DNA of 18,867 nucleotides, taken from Caldilineae bacterium. GTDB taxonomy: Bacteria > Chloroflexota > Anaerolineae > J102. Location: NCBI GenBank assembly GCA_003694905.1, contig RFJM01000032.1, positions 1 through 18,867 of the forward strand, read 5' to 3'. The position numbers and the translations under genes are program-made. Below the pieces are notes generated by a model, which worked only from the letters and a program-made list of their open reading frames with translations, was not told where the DNA came from and did no database searches. Below, piece by piece: positions 6,522-14,115 of this stretch. Position 1 is the stretch's first letter. Every line of letters starts with the position of its first letter.

Positions 6522-7850
6522 TCAATCTCGCAACACGAGTGGTAGGGCCAGAGAACTGCGTTGCGTGGCGATTAGCCGGGCATTGTAGGGGCCGTCGGCA
6601 CCGGAGCCGGCCAGGGCGCTATAGCCCAGCAGTACGCCGGGCTTGGCATGACACATGCTCAGGCGCGGGAAGGCATACGAGTAGGACTGTTCCGGGAAGA
6701 GATAGAGGGAGCGACTGATATGATTGAGGGCATGGGGATCGGGCTTTACCCAGACCAGGCCCAGGCGTTGAGTGGTCTCGGCGCTGGGTGCAAAAGCCAG
6801 TGCCACCAGCACCTCGCCGCCGGCAGGATCGGCGTCGACATACGGCATCTTTTCCAGGGCCACGAGATCGTCCGAGACAGCGAAAGTCGAGCCGATGAGG
6901 GGGTTGTCGTCCAGGTCTCGCTCGTCCAGCCAGACGGCCATCACATCGCTGTTGCCTACAGCCTCACTCTGCCAGACCACCAGGAAGGCCTGTTGTTTGG
7001 GGACATAGCCAATGCGCGAGGCAGATTCTTCGTCAGGTGTGGACGCGATGTCGAACGCCCCACCCAGCAGTTCATTACCGATGCTCGAGAGTCCCTTGAC
7101 GCGCTGCCCGCGGATATCTTTGTCACCATCTGCGAAGTCGTAGGTGTAGGTCACCAGGAAGTAGGATTGCTGCGTCGAGGCGATGACCGCCGGGCTCGAC
7201 TCCTCACGCAGGAAGTCTGCGGCGATGAGGAAGGCATCGCCGATGAGGTCCCCGCCGTTATCGCCAAAACCTGCTCGCGAGACCCGGCGCGCGGCGATGT
7301 CGCCATCCATTTCGTAGACAACCAGGAAGTTTTGGGTAGCCGGCAGGAAGTCAACCGCGGGATGTGTTTCTCGGCCGACCGAGACGCCGATGCTGATGGA
7401 AGATCCCTTCAGTTCTCCCCCGTTGTCGCCTCCTCCGGCGCGACCGGCCACGCGCTGCCCTACCACGTCCACATCGGTCTCGCTGAAATGGCGCTCGAAT
7501 ACGACGAGAAAGTCTTCGTCGGTGGTAGGATTGAAGGCGATGGCTGCATTTTTCTCGGGCGCGGAGGTGGAAGCGATGGCAAAGGGATTGCCGAGCCAGG
7601 TGAATCCCGGGCGCAGGGTGGCACGCCGGGCCCAAACATCCGTATCACCGCCGCCGGTGTCTACTTCCCATACGATCAGGAACTCGCCTCTCAGGCTGTT
7701 GTAACCGATGGCATCGAGACGCTCATCGCCGGCGGACGTGGCCACCGCGATATCTTCGGCAATAACGATCGATCCTCCCTGGGCGGCGGCGATAGCGGGA
7801 AGCAGGCCGAGCAGGAATGCAAGCACTGCCAGAACGCGAAATAGCTTCAT
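6522..7850 (-). CDS. Secreted repeat protein, probable seven-bladed beta-propeller
   Basis: Protein of 442 residues with a clear signal peptide (MKLFRVLAVLAFLLGLLPAIAAAQ) and GGAGG seven bases before the ATG. No enzyme family is recognised. A hydrophobic strand motif recurs: FLIVWE (57), FLVVFE (114), FLVVYE (175), FLVTYT (231), FLVVWQ (289), VLVALA (347) and VLLGYS (406). The spacing of 56-61 residues gives seven copies. Several are followed by a D-x-D-V/I stretch and then RR or QRV (TDVWARR, VDVVGQRV, GDIAARRV, KDIRGQRV), as in blades with a common strand order. The chain ends in LALPLVLRD, like the LPLVLR ends of many exported Chloroflexota proteins. It is probably extracellular, in binding or surface display; no catalytic motif is visible. 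The propeller is inferred from the repeat period. It may be co-transcribed with the M23 protein 60 bases downstream. Confidence 0.7.
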   Translation of the reverse strand: MKLFRVLAVLAFLLGLLPAIAAAQGGSIVIAEDIAVATSAGDERLDAIGYNSLRGEFLIVWEVDTGGGDTDVWARRATLRPGFTWLGNPFAIASTSAPEKNAAIAFNPTTDEDFLVVFERHFSETDVDVVGQRVAGRAGGGDNGGELKGSSISIGVSVGRETHPAVDFLPATQNFLVVYEMDGDIAARRVSRAGFGDNGGDLIGDAFLIAADFLREESSPAVIASTQQSYFLVTYTYDFADGDKDIRGQRVKGLSSIGNELLGGAFDIASTPDEESASRIGYVPKQQAFLVVWQSEAVGNSDVMAVWLDERDLDDNPLIGSTFAVSDDLVALEKMPYVDADPAGGEVLVALAFAPSAETTQRLGLVWVKPDPHALNHISRSLYLFPEQSYSYAFPRLSMCHAKPGVLLGYSALAGSGADGPYNARLIATQRSSLALPLVLRD

Positions 7851-8304
7851 AGGACTGCCTCCGAAGCGAATGCAGGTGTGCCGTCCGCAGTATTCTCAGG
7901 GGAAGGACGCACAAAGCTATTTTGCAGGCAAATGGAAGGGAAGGCAAGCGGGTGGGACACCAGGGTGCGGATCAGAGCGGCGGCAACCGGAGAAGACATC
8001 TGCCGGTTGTCCGGTTGGGTTGGGCCGCAGTTTTCTCCGGGGACAGCCCCCGCAGCCGCTCACGTAGGGCCGGGCATAACATCAATAGCTGGCGGGTAAA
8101 CGGCCTGGGCTGGTATCCACGGGCCGTTGTCTGAGTTAACGGGCTCCGCATCCAACCTCCATAACCTCATCCCTCGGCCATTGGTGCAGAGGCTGCATCT
8201 TCCCGTTCGCTCCGAAAATCGGGGGCACCCCTTGTTGCCCTCTCCCTTGGTCATCCGAGCGCTTTTCTGGCATACTGTTGGCATCCTACAGCGAGGTGAA
8301 GACC
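7851..8304. other. Divergent intergenic region
   Basis: This 454-base gap lies between two divergent genes (the secreted protein leftward, the FmdB-type protein rightward), so it must hold both promoters. I see no coding frame with a family match. It holds two inverted repeats: CAACCGG (7984-7990) with CCGGTTG (8003-8009), plus a second CCGGTTG copy at 8011-8017, and AACGGCC (8099-8105) with GGCCGTT (8122-8128). A weak rightward promoter is listed separately. No convincing leftward promoter was found. A small RNA cannot be excluded. Confidence 0.5.
8247..8276 (+). promoter_or_regulatory. Weak candidate promoter for the FmdB-type gene
   Basis: TTGGTC (8247-8252), an 18-base spacer and CATACT (8271-8276), preceded by TGG, lie about 28 bases before the ATG. 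Both hexamers are only partial consensus matches. It is listed because it is the best candidate in the gap. Confidence 0.3.
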
Positions 8305-8589
8305 ATGCCCATCTACGAGTATCAATGTCAGGCTTGTGGTCAGGTTTTTTCTCACTTCTGGCGTAGCATCAAGGCCGCCGATGAGCAATCTGCCCCGGTC
8401 TGCCCGCAGTGTGAGAGTGCGGATACCCAGAGGCTGGTCTCGCAGGTGACGGTGTTGGGTTCATTGGGAGGGTTGACACCCGAAGAAAAGAAAGCAGAAA
8501 ACGCCTATTACGAAAAGCTCGCCTCTATCACACCCAAAGAACAGATCGAGAAATTCCGCGCGGCCAAGAAAAAGGAAAAGGGTTCGTAA
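8305..8589 (+). CDS. FmdB-family zinc ribbon protein
   Basis: Protein of 94 residues. The start MPIYEYQCQACG is diagnostic of the FmdB/CxxC_CxxC regulatory-protein family and fixes the ATG at 8305; GAGGTG lies just upstream. Two CxxC knuckles, Cys 8/Cys 11 and Cys 33/Cys 36, should bind one zinc ion. The C-terminal half is a charged, Lys/Glu-rich helical tail (TPEEKKAENAYYEKL, RAAKKKEKGS). The family is widespread and poorly understood, and was named from a proposed regulator of formamidase expression. It precedes the sigma factor gene on the same strand by 76 bases and may share its transcript. Confidence 0.85.
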   Translation: MPIYEYQCQACGQVFSHFWRSIKAADEQSAPVCPQCESADTQRLVSQVTVLGSLGGLTPEEKKAENAYYEKLASITPKEQIEKFRAAKKKEKGS

Positions 8590-8665
8590 GCCACCTGCCC
8601 GCCACGTGCTGCACTTTCGGCAAGGTACGTTTGCGTCCGCCCAGGGCAGAACGGCGTCTATTCTC

Positions 8666-9391
8666 ATGAACCCAAACGCGAAGAAGAATGCCATGACTTT
8701 GAGTACCGAACAGATCTGGGAACGTTGCCACGAAGAGATCTACGCCTTCATCCTACGCCGGGTTAAGGACCCGGTTGATGCCGACGACATCCTCCAGGAA
8801 ACGTTCCTGAAAATCCACCGCCATTTGTCCGCCCTGCGCGACGATGAGCGTCTTGCTGCCTGGATCTATCAGATCGCACGCAACGCCATTGCCGACCACT
8901 ACCGGCGCCGCAGGCCTCTAGAAAAGCTGCCCGATGACGTGGCCGACCGACTCTCGACCCAGGCGGAACCCCCGAGCAATGGGGTGGAAGAGGTCGTGGT
9001 ATCGTGGCTGAAACCCATGGTGATGACCCTGCCGCCACGTTACCGGGAAGCCCTGTTGCTGAGCGAGTTCGAGGGCCTCTCCCAGAAAGAAGTGGCCGCG
9101 CGGCTGGGGCTATCCTACTCGGGCGCAAAATCGCGCGTGCAGCGTGGCCGCGCCTTGCTCAAGGAGAAGCTGTTAGCCTGCTGTGCCTTCGAGTTCGACC
9201 GCCGGGGCGGTATCATCGGCTACGAGCCACTGCCTGCAAAGGCTCAGCAAGATCCCTGTGAGGGCCATTGCCGTACCCGGCAGCAAGCCGCGGCTGCGTC
9301 CCTCGCGCCTGCTCCTGCGTCTATGGAGATAGAAGACGCGAGGAGACTCGACCTCGCGCGCCATCCCAACCGCAAGGAGAAATCCCTATGA
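8666..9391 (+). CDS. sigZ: SigZ-like ECF sigma factor with Cys-containing C-terminal tail
   Basis: Protein of 241 residues from the ATG at 8666; an ATG at 8693 (MTLSTEQIWERC) is an equally plausible start, and neither has a strong Shine-Dalgarno. Region 2 (about 21-85) holds DADDILQETFLKIHRHL and AWIYQIARNAIADHYRRRR, which bind core polymerase and the -10 element. Region 4 (about 117-170) holds LPPRYREALLLSEFEGLSQ and a helix-turn-helix KEVAARLGLSYSGAKSRVQRGR for the -35 element. LLACCAFEFDRRGGIIGYEP after region 4 resembles the SigZ group. Cys 172/173 and the later Cys 198/202 (CEGHC) could bind thiophilic metal. The last 50 residues are not conserved-looking. The stop overlaps the arsM start (ATGA), so translation is coupled. 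No anti-sigma gene is adjacent. Confidence 0.88.
   Translation: MNPNAKKNAMTLSTEQIWERCHEEIYAFILRRVKDPVDADDILQETFLKIHRHLSALRDDERLAAWIYQIARNAIADHYRRRRPLEKLPDDVADRLSTQAEPPSNGVEEVVVSWLKPMVMTLPPRYREALLLSEFEGLSQKEVAARLGLSYSGAKSRVQRGRALLKEKLLACCAFEFDRRGGIIGYEPLPAKAQQDPCEGHCRTRQQAAAASLAPAPASMEIEDARRLDLARHPNRKEKSL
9374..9379 (+). promoter_or_regulatory. Ribosome binding site that fixes the arsM start
   Basis: AAGGAG lies 8 bases before the ATG at 9388, inside the 3' end of the sigma factor gene. With the ATGA overlap it makes 9388 the start of arsM rather than any upstream in-frame codon. Confidence 0.8.
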
Positions 9392-10179
9392 CGATCGAAG
9401 AACCCAAGCAGATCAAAGAAAAAGTACGAGAGCGTTATGGCGCAATTGCTCTGCAGCAGAGCTCCTGCTGTGGGCCAAGCAGCGCCCTGCCTGCGGCTGC
9501 TACATCCTGTTGTGGCGATGAGATGGCCGAGGTCCGTTTCGTGGACTACGGCGAACTTAAGGAAGAGACCGTACCCGAAGCAGACCTGGGGCTTGGTTGC
9601 GGCATCCCCACACACTTCGCGGGGTTGCAGTGCGGCGAAACGGTGCTGGACCTGGGCAGCGGTGCCGGCATCGACGTCTTTCTGGCGGCGCGGGCCGTGG
9701 GCCCCGAAGGCCGGGTCATCGGCGTCGACATGACACCGGAAATGATCGAGCTGGCACGCGAGAACGCATGCAAGGCCGGCTTTCAGAACGTGGAATTCCG
9801 CCAGGGCGAGATCGAGGCCCTGCCCATCGAGGACGAAAGCATCGACGTAGTGCTGTCCAACTGCGTGATCAATCTGGTGCCCGATAAGCGCCGTGCCTTT
9901 GCCGAAATCTACCGGGTGCTCAAATCCGGTGGCCGCTTCTCCATCTCCGACATGGTCACCTACGGCGATGTGCCCGATACCATTCGCCAGGACATCGCCT
10001 TATGGACGGGCTGCATCGCGGGTGCGCTGGACCGGGATGTCTATCTCGAGCTGATCCGCGAGGCGGGCTTCCGCGAGGTGCGGGTCGAGAGCGAGACTCG
10101 GCACGCCGCGTCCGAATACCTGAATGTGGACGATGATACCTTCGGCATTGCCAGCATCACCGTCGTCGGCCGGAAGTAG
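9388..10179 (+). CDS. arsM: Arsenite S-adenosylmethionine methyltransferase ArsM
   Basis: Protein of 263 residues. The start is set by AAGGAG 8 bases upstream and the ATGA overlap with sigZ. The SAM-binding motif VLDLGSGAGID is at 86-96, the acidic ribose-binding GVDMTPEMI at 112-120, and SNCVINLVPDK at 157-167. The three cysteines needed for As(III) binding in characterised ArsM enzymes correspond to Cys 71 (LGLGCGIP), Cys 159 (SNCVINL) and Cys 209 (WTGCIAGAL). The N terminus also has CC pairs at 27-28 and 41-42. ArsM methylates As(III) stepwise to methylated, partly volatile arsenicals in the cytosol. No arsR, arsB/acr3 or arsC is in the window. The overlapping sigma factor is the likely regulator, which is an inference. 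Confidence 0.92.
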   Translation: MTIEEPKQIKEKVRERYGAIALQQSSCCGPSSALPAAATSCCGDEMAEVRFVDYGELKEETVPEADLGLGCGIPTHFAGLQCGETVLDLGSGAGIDVFLAARAVGPEGRVIGVDMTPEMIELARENACKAGFQNVEFRQGEIEALPIEDESIDVVLSNCVINLVPDKRRAFAEIYRVLKSGGRFSISDMVTYGDVPDTIRQDIALWTGCIAGALDRDVYLELIREAGFREVRVESETRHAASEYLNVDDDTFGIASITVVGRK

Positions 10180-10218
10180 TGCTCTCCACCGTTCATCTCC
10201 TCCACCGTCCTTTGTCTC

Positions 10219-10647
10219 ATGCGTCGACAACCCAAAGGTCGCGTCAGCGAAAGCAAGATTCGAGTCCGCTATGCCGAAACCGATGCCATGGGCATCGTCC
10301 ACCATAGCCGCTATATTCCCTGGTTCGAAGTAGGTCGTGTCAATCTACTGCGCGAAGTGGGGCTCCCCTACGGGGATATCGAAGCCATGGGCTTTCTCTT
10401 CCTCATCACCGAGCTGGGGGTGCGCTACTACCGCCCCGCCCATTTCGACGAGGTGGTCACGGTCCGCACCTGGGTCGACAAGGTTTACAGCCGGGGCATG
10501 CGTCTGGAATACGAGGTGGTCAACGAAGCCGGCGAGAGGCTGGTCACCGCTTACACCAAGTTCATCAGTGTGGATCGCGAGGGCAGGCCGGTGCGGCTGC
10601 CCCAGAGGCTGATCGAGATCCTGTCGGAAGAGCGCGAACCGGCCTGA
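10219..10647 (+). CDS. Acyl-CoA thioesterase, YbgC/4HBT hot-dog family
   Basis: Protein of 142 residues of the 4-hydroxybenzoyl-CoA thioesterase-like group. The signature VRYAETDAMGIVHHSRYIPWFEVGR (16-40) includes the catalytic Asp 22. It is followed by ELGVRYYRPAHFDEVVTVRTWV and YEVVNEAGERLVTAYTKF, the usual strands of the hot-dog fold. These enzymes hydrolyse short or aromatic acyl-CoA thioesters in the cytosol; the substrate cannot be read from the sequence. The ATG at 10219 lies 39 bases after arsM and lacks a clear Shine-Dalgarno, so a slightly different start is possible. It may be co-transcribed with sigZ-arsM, and a hairpin terminator follows directly after its stop. Confidence 0.88.
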   Translation: MRRQPKGRVSESKIRVRYAETDAMGIVHHSRYIPWFEVGRVNLLREVGLPYGDIEAMGFLFLITELGVRYYRPAHFDEVVTVRTWVDKVYSRGMRLEYEVVNEAGERLVTAYTKFISVDREGRPVRLPQRLIEILSEEREPA

Positions 10648-10651
10648 TACG

Positions 10652-10686
10652 AAGGACCCGACTGACGCGCAGTCGGCCGGGTCCTT
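10652..10686 (+). terminator. Hairpin terminator after the thioesterase gene
   Basis: AAGGACCCG (10652-10660) pairs perfectly with CGGGTCCTT (10678-10686). A further 5 pairs (one G-U) follow inside after one mismatch, closing a GCGCA loop. The hairpin sits 4 bases after the stop codon. No T-run follows on the + strand, so this may be a factor-assisted terminator, or one working in both directions between the convergent thioesterase and iolN genes. Confidence 0.65.
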
Positions 10687-10819
10687 GGTCTGGGGCATAC
10701 TCTACCCGCGGGAACACCCGCCGGCGGCCGGGAGGACGGGCGCTGCCCGGCTGCTTGTACCGTCCTGGGTTGTCCCGCACTGTTGGGGAGGGTGAAATTG
10801 CGTGCGCCGGTTCTGTTTC

Positions 10820-11950
10820 TCAGAAGATGTTGCTCTGGCCGATGCGCGGGAGTGCGTAAACGGGCCGCCAGCCCTCGCTCATGGGTTCGCGCAGGAAGGG
10901 CTCCATCTCCTCTGCGGTGCGCAGGGTCACCTCTTCTACCGGGGGCAGCACGCCGGGCGGGAACTTGGCGCGCAGGTCTTCGACGAAGATGGTGAGGTAG
11001 CGCAAGATCATGGCCAGAGGGCGCTTGGCCTTCTCGGCCGTGGCATCCGCGGCCTTTCCCACCACGCCCTCGGGGGTGGCATGTAGCTCGATGGCGAAGT
11101 GGCCCTCGCCTTCGGACCAACGGCTGGGACGGTGATAGGGGTCGACCGACGTGTCGAAATGGCCATCGGGCAGATAAGCTTTGCCCTTGGTGTTCACGGC
11201 CAGGTCCATCTCTACGAGGTCGGGGAAGAGGTAGAGCGCCAGCGAAGTTTCCGCTTCTTCGGCGTGCACGAAGTTGGAGCCGTAGTCACCGCCGCGCTCG
11301 CTGGTGTAGAAGGCCTCGCGCACTGCCCGATGCCAGTCCATGACCCGGAAGATGCCCGGTAGCTGGTAGCGCTTTTGGAACTGTTGTATGGCGGTCTCCA
11401 GCATCCAGAGATGCCCGTGATTGTTGATCATGATGATCTTGCGGAAACCGTCGTTCCACAGACCCAGCATCATGTCGATGAGCACCTCGCGGGTAATATC
11501 CTCGCGAATGGGGACGGTGCCGGGCATGCCGTAGTGATGGTAGGGATGTGAGCCGTAATTCAAAGGAGGGAGGGAAAGGGCGATGGGGATATCCCTCTTG
11601 AGGAAGTAGCGCCGCAAACCTTCCAGGATCTGGCTGACGAAGAGGGTATCGGTGGCGCTGGGCAGGTGCAGGCCGTGATTCTCCGTGCAGCCGATAGGAA
11701 TGAAGATGATGTCATTCTTCCTGCGCTCCTCCAGAAGCTGGCGCCGGGTCATCATCTGGATGTACGTGCCGGGTTTACTCCATTCGACCGGCGGTACCTG
11801 GCCCGGGGCCATGCCGTATTCCGCCAGGATGGCGTCGAGTTGTTCCTCGCTGGCTTCGAAGATCTCTTTCTTCATGCGGCCGATGTGGTTGTCTTCAAAG
11901 ACGACCGTGGGATTGCTGGAAGCCAGCCAGCCTTTTGGCATTTCGCTCAT
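10820..11950 (-). CDS. iolN: 3-dehydro-scyllo-inosose hydrolase-like protein (IolN, creatininase fold)
   Basis: Protein of 376 residues from MSEMPKGW. The ATG at 11950 is chosen because GGAG lies 9 bases upstream; an ATG at 11965 is possible. Creatininase-family metal-site motifs are clear: IPIGCTENHGLHLPSATDT (84-102; Glu 90, His 92, Asp 101), NNHGH (176-180) and HAEEAETS (229-236). The chain is longer than ordinary creatininases (about 240-260), with extra N- and C-terminal parts, which fits the IolN group. In the Thermotoga-type pathway IolN opens the ring of 3-dehydro-scyllo-inosose (a diketo-inositol) to 5-dehydro-L-gluconate. It is the last gene of the iolM-iolO-iolG-iolN run, 198 bases after iolG. 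The fold is certain; the substrate is inferred from neighbours. A generic creatinine amidohydrolase is unlikely here. Confidence 0.8.
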   Translation of the reverse strand: MSEMPKGWLASSNPTVVFEDNHIGRMKKEIFEASEEQLDAILAEYGMAPGQVPPVEWSKPGTYIQMMTRRQLLEERRKNDIIFIPIGCTENHGLHLPSATDTLFVSQILEGLRRYFLKRDIPIALSLPPLNYGSHPYHHYGMPGTVPIREDITREVLIDMMLGLWNDGFRKIIMINNHGHLWMLETAIQQFQKRYQLPGIFRVMDWHRAVREAFYTSERGGDYGSNFVHAEEAETSLALYLFPDLVEMDLAVNTKGKAYLPDGHFDTSVDPYHRPSRWSEGEGHFAIELHATPEGVVGKAADATAEKAKRPLAMILRYLTIFVEDLRAKFPPGVLPPVEEVTLRTAEEMEPFLREPMSEGWRPVYALPRIGQSNIF

Positions 11951-12148
11951 AGTTTGTTGCTCCATTGGAAGTGTTGGGGGAGAGGTTGGATGATCGGGGT
12001 GCAGGCTAACGGTAAGTTCAGATGATCTGGGAAGAAAGAAGTCGGCTTGGCCCGGCATGCGGACAGCGAGCCGACATCAAGTCGGGACATAGGTACATCG
12101 TGCAGCGGCGGAAGGGCTTGTTTCGGCGATGGTGCGGGTCCGGGGCCA

Positions 12149-13168
12149 TCAGGGTCGGATCTCGTCCAAAGCTACAGGGCGTTGCTCGGCAAGGGAACGT
12201 TGCGCCGCGTAACCCATGACTACGGGGATGCGGCCGTCCACGCCGGTCACGGGCGGTGGGGTGTCTTCCAACACTGCCCGCACGAAGGCGCGCATCTCGG
12301 CCAGATAGGACTCGCTGTAGCGTTCGACGAAGAAGAACAGAGGGAGGGATGAGTGGACGCCGCTGGCATCACTGAGTTCGGCGGTGTCCGGCTTGTTGTT
12401 GGAGACGATCACCACGCCTTCCGAACCGAAGACTTCCACCCGCTGGTCGTACCCGTAGACGGCCCGCCGACTGTTGTCGATACTGCCGAGGGCACCACAC
12501 CGATACCACAGGGTGATGAGGGTGGTGTCGATATCGCCGGCCTCGCCGATGGCGGGATCTACCAGGACAGCCCCTGTGGCGAAGATGCGCTCCACCTCAT
12601 CGCCGATGAGATAGCGCGCCATGTCGAAATCGTGGATGGTCTGGTCTAAGAAAATGCCGCCCGAAACCTTAATGTAGGAAAGGGGCGGTGGTTCGGGGTC
12701 GCGGCTGGTGATGCGGACGACATGGGGGTCGCCGATCTTACCCGAGGCGACCAAGTCCCGCGCACGCTTGAAGCTGGGGTCGAAGCGACGGTTGAAGCCG
12801 ACCTGAAGTTTGACGCCGGCCTCCTCCACCGCAGCGAGAGCTTTGTCGATTTCTGCCAGGTCCAGATGAATGGGTTTTTCGCAGAAAATGTGTTTGCCGG
12901 CCTCGGCGCTTTCCCGAATCATCTGAGCGTGGGTGTCGGTGCTGGAGCAAATGACCACGGCATCGATGGCGGGATCGTCGAGGATACGGCGGTAATCCTG
13001 ATAGGCGTTGGGCACGTCGAAGTCGGCAGCCAGGCGCTCGGCTGCCTCGAAGATGATATCGGATACGGCCAGCAGGTTGACTTCGGGAATGCGATAGGCC
13101 AGGTGTTCGCCGTGGAGCCGGCCGATGCGTCCGGCTCCGATCAAGCCGATGTTGAGTTTTGCTGCCAT
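12149..13168 (-). CDS. iolG: myo-Inositol 2-dehydrogenase (Gfo/Idh/MocA family)
   Basis: Protein of 339 residues. The start MAAKLNIGLIGAGRIGRLHG is set by the N-terminal Rossmann fold, GAGRIGRLHG at 11-20. The ATG lies 4 bases after the iolO stop with no good Shine-Dalgarno, suggesting translational coupling. Catalytic elements match inositol dehydrogenases: EKP (97-99, Lys 98) and GGIFLDQTIHDFDMARYL (170-187) with Asp 175 and His 179. QVGFNRRFDPSF (122-133) is also typical. The enzyme oxidises myo-inositol to scyllo-inosose with NAD in the cytosol, the first catabolic step. The family is broad, so another cyclitol or sugar substrate is possible, but the neighbouring IolM, IolN and IolO candidates make inositol the best fit. 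Confidence 0.85.
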   Translation of the reverse strand: MAAKLNIGLIGAGRIGRLHGEHLAYRIPEVNLLAVSDIIFEAAERLAADFDVPNAYQDYRRILDDPAIDAVVICSSTDTHAQMIRESAEAGKHIFCEKPIHLDLAEIDKALAAVEEAGVKLQVGFNRRFDPSFKRARDLVASGKIGDPHVVRITSRDPEPPPLSYIKVSGGIFLDQTIHDFDMARYLIGDEVERIFATGAVLVDPAIGEAGDIDTTLITLWYRCGALGSIDNSRRAVYGYDQRVEVFGSEGVVIVSNNKPDTAELSDASGVHSSLPLFFFVERYSESYLAEMRAFVRAVLEDTPPPVTGVDGRIPVVMGYAAQRSLAEQRPVALDEIRP

Positions 13169-13172
13169 TTTG

Positions 13173-14009
13173 TCAGGAAGGTGAGCTGAAGGTGATAAGC
13201 TGTTGGCGGGATTCTCGTAGATAGGTTTCCAGCCACTGTAACGACTCGGCGTCTTTGATGGGTACGAACGGATCGGGACCTGGGGCCGTGCACTCGAGGA
13301 TGATGGGGCCACGATAGCCGATCTCATCCAGAACCATGAACTGGGCTGCAAAGTCGGTGTGGCCCCGGCCGATGGCCTGTCGGTTGCTGTCTGCCGCGTG
13401 GTAGAGCCAGAGCAAGGAGCCTGCCCGACGCAGCGCAGCGGTGGGGTCAGGCTCCTCGATGTTCATATGGTACGCGTCGAGCAGCAGGCCCAGGTTGTCG
13501 GCCTCCAAGCTCTGGATGAACTCGAGCGCGTCGGAGGCCGTACAGAGCAGATGACTCTCGTAGCGGTTGAGGACCTCCCACACAAGGCGCAGACCGAGTT
13601 CGGCGGCGCGCTTTGCTATCTGCGTCACGGCCTCGCCAAGGAGCACCAGCTCCTCCTCCAGATCGGCCAGAGGACGTATGCGGCCCACGTAGCCATGGCA
13701 GGAAACCAGGGGGTTGCCCAGTGCGGCCGCGAAGTCCAATAACCGCAGGTAGTAGTCCACCGCGCGCTTGCGGGTTGTCCGGTCGGGGTGGGCCAGATCT
13801 ACGTTAGCCGGCGTGAGTGAAAACACCTCCAGGCCGTGGTCACCGAGGATGGCGGCGGCTTCGGCCGGGGTGTATGCCTCCAGTTCCCCCATGAGTTCCA
13901 CGCCATCAAAGCCCAGTTTGCGCAGCCGCGCGGCGATATCTGCCAGCGGCCGGTCGCCGAAAGTCCAGGTACAAACACCCAGGGGACGAGTATCAGCAGA
14001 GGTGGTCAT
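13173..14009 (-). CDS. iolO: 5-dehydro-L-gluconate epimerase-like TIM-barrel protein (IolO)
   Basis: Protein of 278 residues of the xylose-isomerase-like TIM-barrel group (D-tagatose 3-epimerase relatives). The divalent metal ligands expected for this group are visible: Glu 145 in WEVLNRYE, Asp 178 in LLLDAYHMNIEE, His 204 in YHAADSNRQAIGRGHTDF, and Glu 239 in IILECTA. In the Thermotoga-type inositol pathway IolO epimerises 5-dehydro-L-gluconate to D-tagaturonate. The gene lies between iolM (106 bases upstream, with a hairpin in the gap) and iolG (4 bases downstream). No Shine-Dalgarno is evident at its ATG. The superfamily assignment is firm. Without the neighbours it could only be called a sugar isomerase/epimerase; hydroxypyruvate isomerase is an alternative but the metal-site context fits a ketose epimerase better. 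Confidence 0.75.
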   Translation of the reverse strand: MTTSADTRPLGVCTWTFGDRPLADIAARLRKLGFDGVELMGELEAYTPAEAAAILGDHGLEVFSLTPANVDLAHPDRTTRKRAVDYYLRLLDFAAALGNPLVSCHGYVGRIRPLADLEEELVLLGEAVTQIAKRAAELGLRLVWEVLNRYESHLLCTASDALEFIQSLEADNLGLLLDAYHMNIEEPDPTAALRRAGSLLWLYHAADSNRQAIGRGHTDFAAQFMVLDEIGYRGPIILECTAPGPDPFVPIKDAESLQWLETYLRESRQQLITFSSPS

Positions 14010-14063
14010 CGTTCGCAGGGAGGGGAGAAACCGTCAGGCGCCGGGCACATGTCGAACGCAAGA

Positions 14064-14102
14064 GGGCGGCGAAGCCAGGGCCAACGCCCCGGCTTGCCGC
14101 CC
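14064..14102 (-). repeat. Strong hairpin between iolM and iolO
   Basis: GGGCGGC-G-AAGCC (14064-14076) pairs with GGCTTGCCGCCC (14091-14102) over 12 base pairs with one bulged G. The loop (14077-14090) can itself pair GGG with CCC. On the minus strand it follows the iolM stop by 13 bases and has no T-run after it. It may protect the iolM mRNA end or partly terminate transcription, lowering expression of the downstream genes. Confidence 0.5.
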
Positions 14103-14115
14103 CGAACAGGATTGC

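Noticed and set aside
6648..7844. 398-codon frame opposite the secreted propeller protein
   Set aside because: The minus-strand protein has a signal peptide, a ribosome binding site and seven repeats; the plus-strand product has none of these.
8606..8665. Upstream start for the sigma factor (20 extra residues)
   Set aside because: The extra residues do not resemble ECF sigma N termini; a later ATG fits the family length.
10737..10749. CGGGC-GCT-GCCCG hairpin after iolN as its terminator
   Set aside because: A short five-pair stem without a T-run; the larger hairpin at 10652-10686 is the better candidate for both convergent genes.
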